7,864 nt of DNA from JAKJBL01 sp964461335 (GTDB lineage: Bacteria; Bacillota; Clostridia; Christensenellales; CAG-138). The translations under genes and the position numbers were made by a program. The notes beneath the pieces were generated by a model. That model had not been told where the DNA came from and searched no databases. It worked only from the letters and a program-made list of their open reading frames with translations. The stretch spans positions 1 to 7,864 of the forward strand of contig CAYWTY010000072.1 of the NCBI GenBank assembly GCA_964461335.1, read 5' to 3'. Shown in pieces: positions 6,756-7,864 of the stretch (positions are counted from its first letter, which is position 1; every line of letters begins with the position of its first letter).

Positions 6756-6797
6756 TTGCTTATTCAACCTCTCTTTCTTACATGAATGCTATTTTGC

Positions 6798-6819
6798 TTT
6801 ATACAATGTTCCACATTGT
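6798..6819 (-). promoter_or_regulatory. Palindromic operator candidate at the vor operon
   Basis: ACAATGT (6803-6809) and ACATTGT (6813-6819) form a perfect 7-base inverted repeat around a 3-base centre. On the minus strand it runs directly into TATAAA (6798-6803), a plausible -10 box about 45 bases before the delta start. There is no recognisable -35 hexamer at the right distance, so the promoter may be weak or activator-dependent. No T run follows on the minus strand, so it is not a terminator. A dimeric repressor or activator site is the simplest reading; I cannot name the regulator. Confidence 0.45.
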
Positions 6820-6865
6820 GAACTTTGTTTTTAAGTTACTCGTAGGGCATATTTGCTCCAATGCG

Positions 6866-7582
6866 TTATATTCCGAATTCCGTAAACCTATCCCAATCTC
6901 TGTGCATAAATATTTCTATTTCCATAGGTGTACCTATGTAGCGAGGATCCAAGCCGGTTTCATGAGCTATTTTAAGGAAAGCTTCAAGCGGCTGCTTTAG
7001 GCCTGTTGTAAAAGCAACAGGAATATTTGTTTCAAGCGAAACAGCTTTAAGCATTTTATAGCCGTCTAAAAGCTCTTCAACTGAAGATTCTACAGCAAGA
7101 TTTGCGTTGTTAATTAACCCTGTGATTTCAAGACGCGACCTGAATTTTATTCGGCTTAGCATATCAAGCACAAGTTCAGGCGTAGAGGACAGCGGCCTTC
7201 GCGGATTTATGACAAAAAACACTTGCAAAGCTTCTTCGGGGATTTTTGAGAAGTTTGCTTTATACTGGCCAAGAGCTGTTGCACCTGCAGGGTCCCCGCC
7301 AACATCAAATATTACAGTTGTGTGAGAGTCTACAAAAACAGAATAAATATCAGGCGGCAATGCAGGTATATCTACTGATGACATTGCAAAAACCGGATGC
7401 AGGAGCGAAATGCCCGCCTGGTTTAATTCCTTCCTGCGCTCCGCAGAGCGGAAATAGGGGTTCACAATGTCTAAATCTACAAGAACTGCACTCTCTGTTT
7501 TGGCTGCCTTCATTGCTAAATTAATGGATATTTCTGTTTTACCGCTGCCAAAATTACCTATGAGCACATAATAACGCTTCAT
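6866..7582 (-). CDS. MinD-like P-loop ATPase of unknown function, vor-linked
   Basis: This is a 238-residue P-loop NTPase of the SIMIBI/MinD-like kind, predicted to bind and hydrolyse a nucleotide in the cytoplasm. It has Walker A GNFGSGKT (9-16), a switch I-like DLDIVNPYFRSAERR (36-50), and a Walker B/switch II DVGGDPAG (93-100), followed by GLINNANL (155-162), which may contact the base. It lacks the signature KGG lysine of deviant Walker A proteins such as MinD and NifH, and it has no membrane span or cysteine cluster. GGAGG (7590-7594) lies seven bases before the ATG. It sits directly upstream of the vor operon with no terminator in the gap, and I recall similar proteins beside such operons in other Clostridia. 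A role in maturing, regulating or using the oxidoreductase is inference. The fold is secure; the function is unknown. Confidence 0.88.
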   Translation of the reverse strand: MKRYYVLIGNFGSGKTEISINLAMKAAKTESAVLVDLDIVNPYFRSAERRKELNQAGISLLHPVFAMSSVDIPALPPDIYSVFVDSHTTVIFDVGGDPAGATALGQYKANFSKIPEEALQVFFVINPRRPLSSTPELVLDMLSRIKFRSRLEITGLINNANLAVESSVEELLDGYKMLKAVSLETNIPVAFTTGLKQPLEAFLKIAHETGLDPRYIGTPMEIEIFMHRDWDRFTEFGI

Positions 7583-7621
7583 TAGTCTGCCTCCAAATGC
7601 ATACGCAAACCATGCTTAATA

Positions 7622-7666
7622 ATTATATAATAAAAGCATAACCAATGATACGAGTTTGGCATTATA
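7622..7666 (-). promoter_or_regulatory. AT-rich promoter region of the P-loop ATPase gene
   Basis: The 5' region of the ATPase gene contains two exact TATAAT hexamers on the minus strand, at 7622-7627 and 7661-7666. They lie about 40 and 80 bases before the start codon. Neither has a good -35 hexamer at 16-18 bases, so I cannot choose between them. The nearer one lies inside a dyad with arms ATGCTT (7612-7617) and AAGCAT (7634-7639). A promoter is expected here because a terminator lies just upstream. Confidence 0.35.
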
Positions 7667-7696
7667 TATTATGGTACAAATTGCAATTTAACATGG

Positions 7697-7736
7697 CGAA
7701 AAGTGTAGCTTACACTTCAATTGACATCGAAAAGTG
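7697..7736. repeat. Palindrome and direct repeat upstream of the ATPase gene
   Basis: AAGTGTA (7701-7707) and TACACTT (7711-7717) form a perfect 7-base inverted repeat around GCT. CGAAAAGTG occurs twice, at 7697-7705 and 7728-7736, in the same direction and 31 bases apart, about three helical turns. The first copy overlaps the left arm of the palindrome. The arrangement suggests binding sites for a dimeric regulator upstream of the ATPase promoter. The identity of any such regulator is unknown. Confidence 0.35.
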
Positions 7737-7780
7737 GCGAAGAATAGTTGGGAAATTACCATCAATTAAACTTTATGAGG

Positions 7781-7807
7781 AAAAAAGCGCCGCTATATGC
7801 AGCGCTT
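7781..7807 (-). terminator. Intrinsic terminator of an off-window minus-strand unit
   Basis: On the minus strand AAGCGC (7802-7807) pairs with GCGCTT (7785-7790), and after one mismatch GC pairs with GC around an ATATA loop. Six Ts (7781-7786) complete the terminator. It marks the end of a transcript coming from beyond the right edge. The 57 bases left to the edge (7808-7864) are too short to identify the gene: all three minus-strand frames are open from the edge to a stop codon, at about 7824, 7819 and 7793. Confidence 0.8.
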
Positions 7808-7864
7808 AAATAAGGGCTCTACACTAAAGATTGGGGTAAGGGAGAAAAATAGAGAAGCATAACG

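Noticed and set aside
6866..7582. MinD, ParA or NifH-type ATPase
   Set aside because: The P-loop reads GNFGSGKT without the KGG lysine of deviant Walker A proteins, there is no partner gene such as minC or parB, and no cluster-binding cysteines are present.
7721..7726. TTGACA on the plus strand as part of a rightward promoter
   Set aside because: No acceptable -10 box lies 16-18 bases downstream, and the rightward transcript would run into a region with no open gene start before the window edge.
1..7864. CRISPR array, insertion sequence or tRNA gene
   Set aside because: I saw no regularly spaced repeats, no transposase-like reading frame with terminal inverted repeats, and no cloverleaf with T-loop sequence on either strand.

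Overview
The window is a compact stretch of bacterial chromosome with all nine convincing genes on the minus strand, so transcription runs from high to low coordinates. It looks like an anaerobic Firmicute, most likely of the class Clostridia. The reasons are a four-subunit ferredoxin-dependent 2-oxoacid oxidoreductase in place of a dehydrogenase complex, a cysteine-rich HisRS insertion of the clostridial type, the hisS-aspS gene pair, and strong AGGAGG ribosome binding sites. This taxonomic guess comes from gene content only. There are no tRNA or rRNA genes, insertion sequences, phage genes or CRISPR arrays.

Right part (about 7864 to 4138): an off-window minus-strand unit ends at an intrinsic terminator (7781-7807). 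After an AT-rich promoter region comes a P-loop ATPase of unknown role (6866-7582). A 110-base gap holding a 17-base palindrome follows. Then come the delta (ferredoxin), alpha, beta and gamma subunits of a VorB-type 2-oxoacid:ferredoxin oxidoreductase (6755 to 4184), packed with 2-15 base gaps and closed by a terminator at 4138-4175. The enzyme should oxidatively decarboxylate a 2-oxoacid (branched-chain or 2-oxoglutarate) to an acyl-CoA and pass electrons to ferredoxin.

Left part (4116 to about 50): a fully consensus sigma-70-type promoter (TTGACA, 17 bases, TATAAT) drives hisS, aspS, an RseC/SoxR-reducing-type membrane protein and thioredoxin trxA. An intrinsic terminator at 50-82 closes the unit. 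It joins two aminoacyl-tRNA synthetases to two thiol/redox proteins. A leader hairpin precedes hisS and another hairpin sits between aspS and the rseC-like gene.

Most of the window is ordinary housekeeping and anaerobic metabolism. The least explained parts are the P-loop ATPase next to the vor operon, the 7-3-7 palindromes upstream of the two right-hand units, and the redox genes behind the synthetase genes. Nothing here clearly amounts to a wholly new system.
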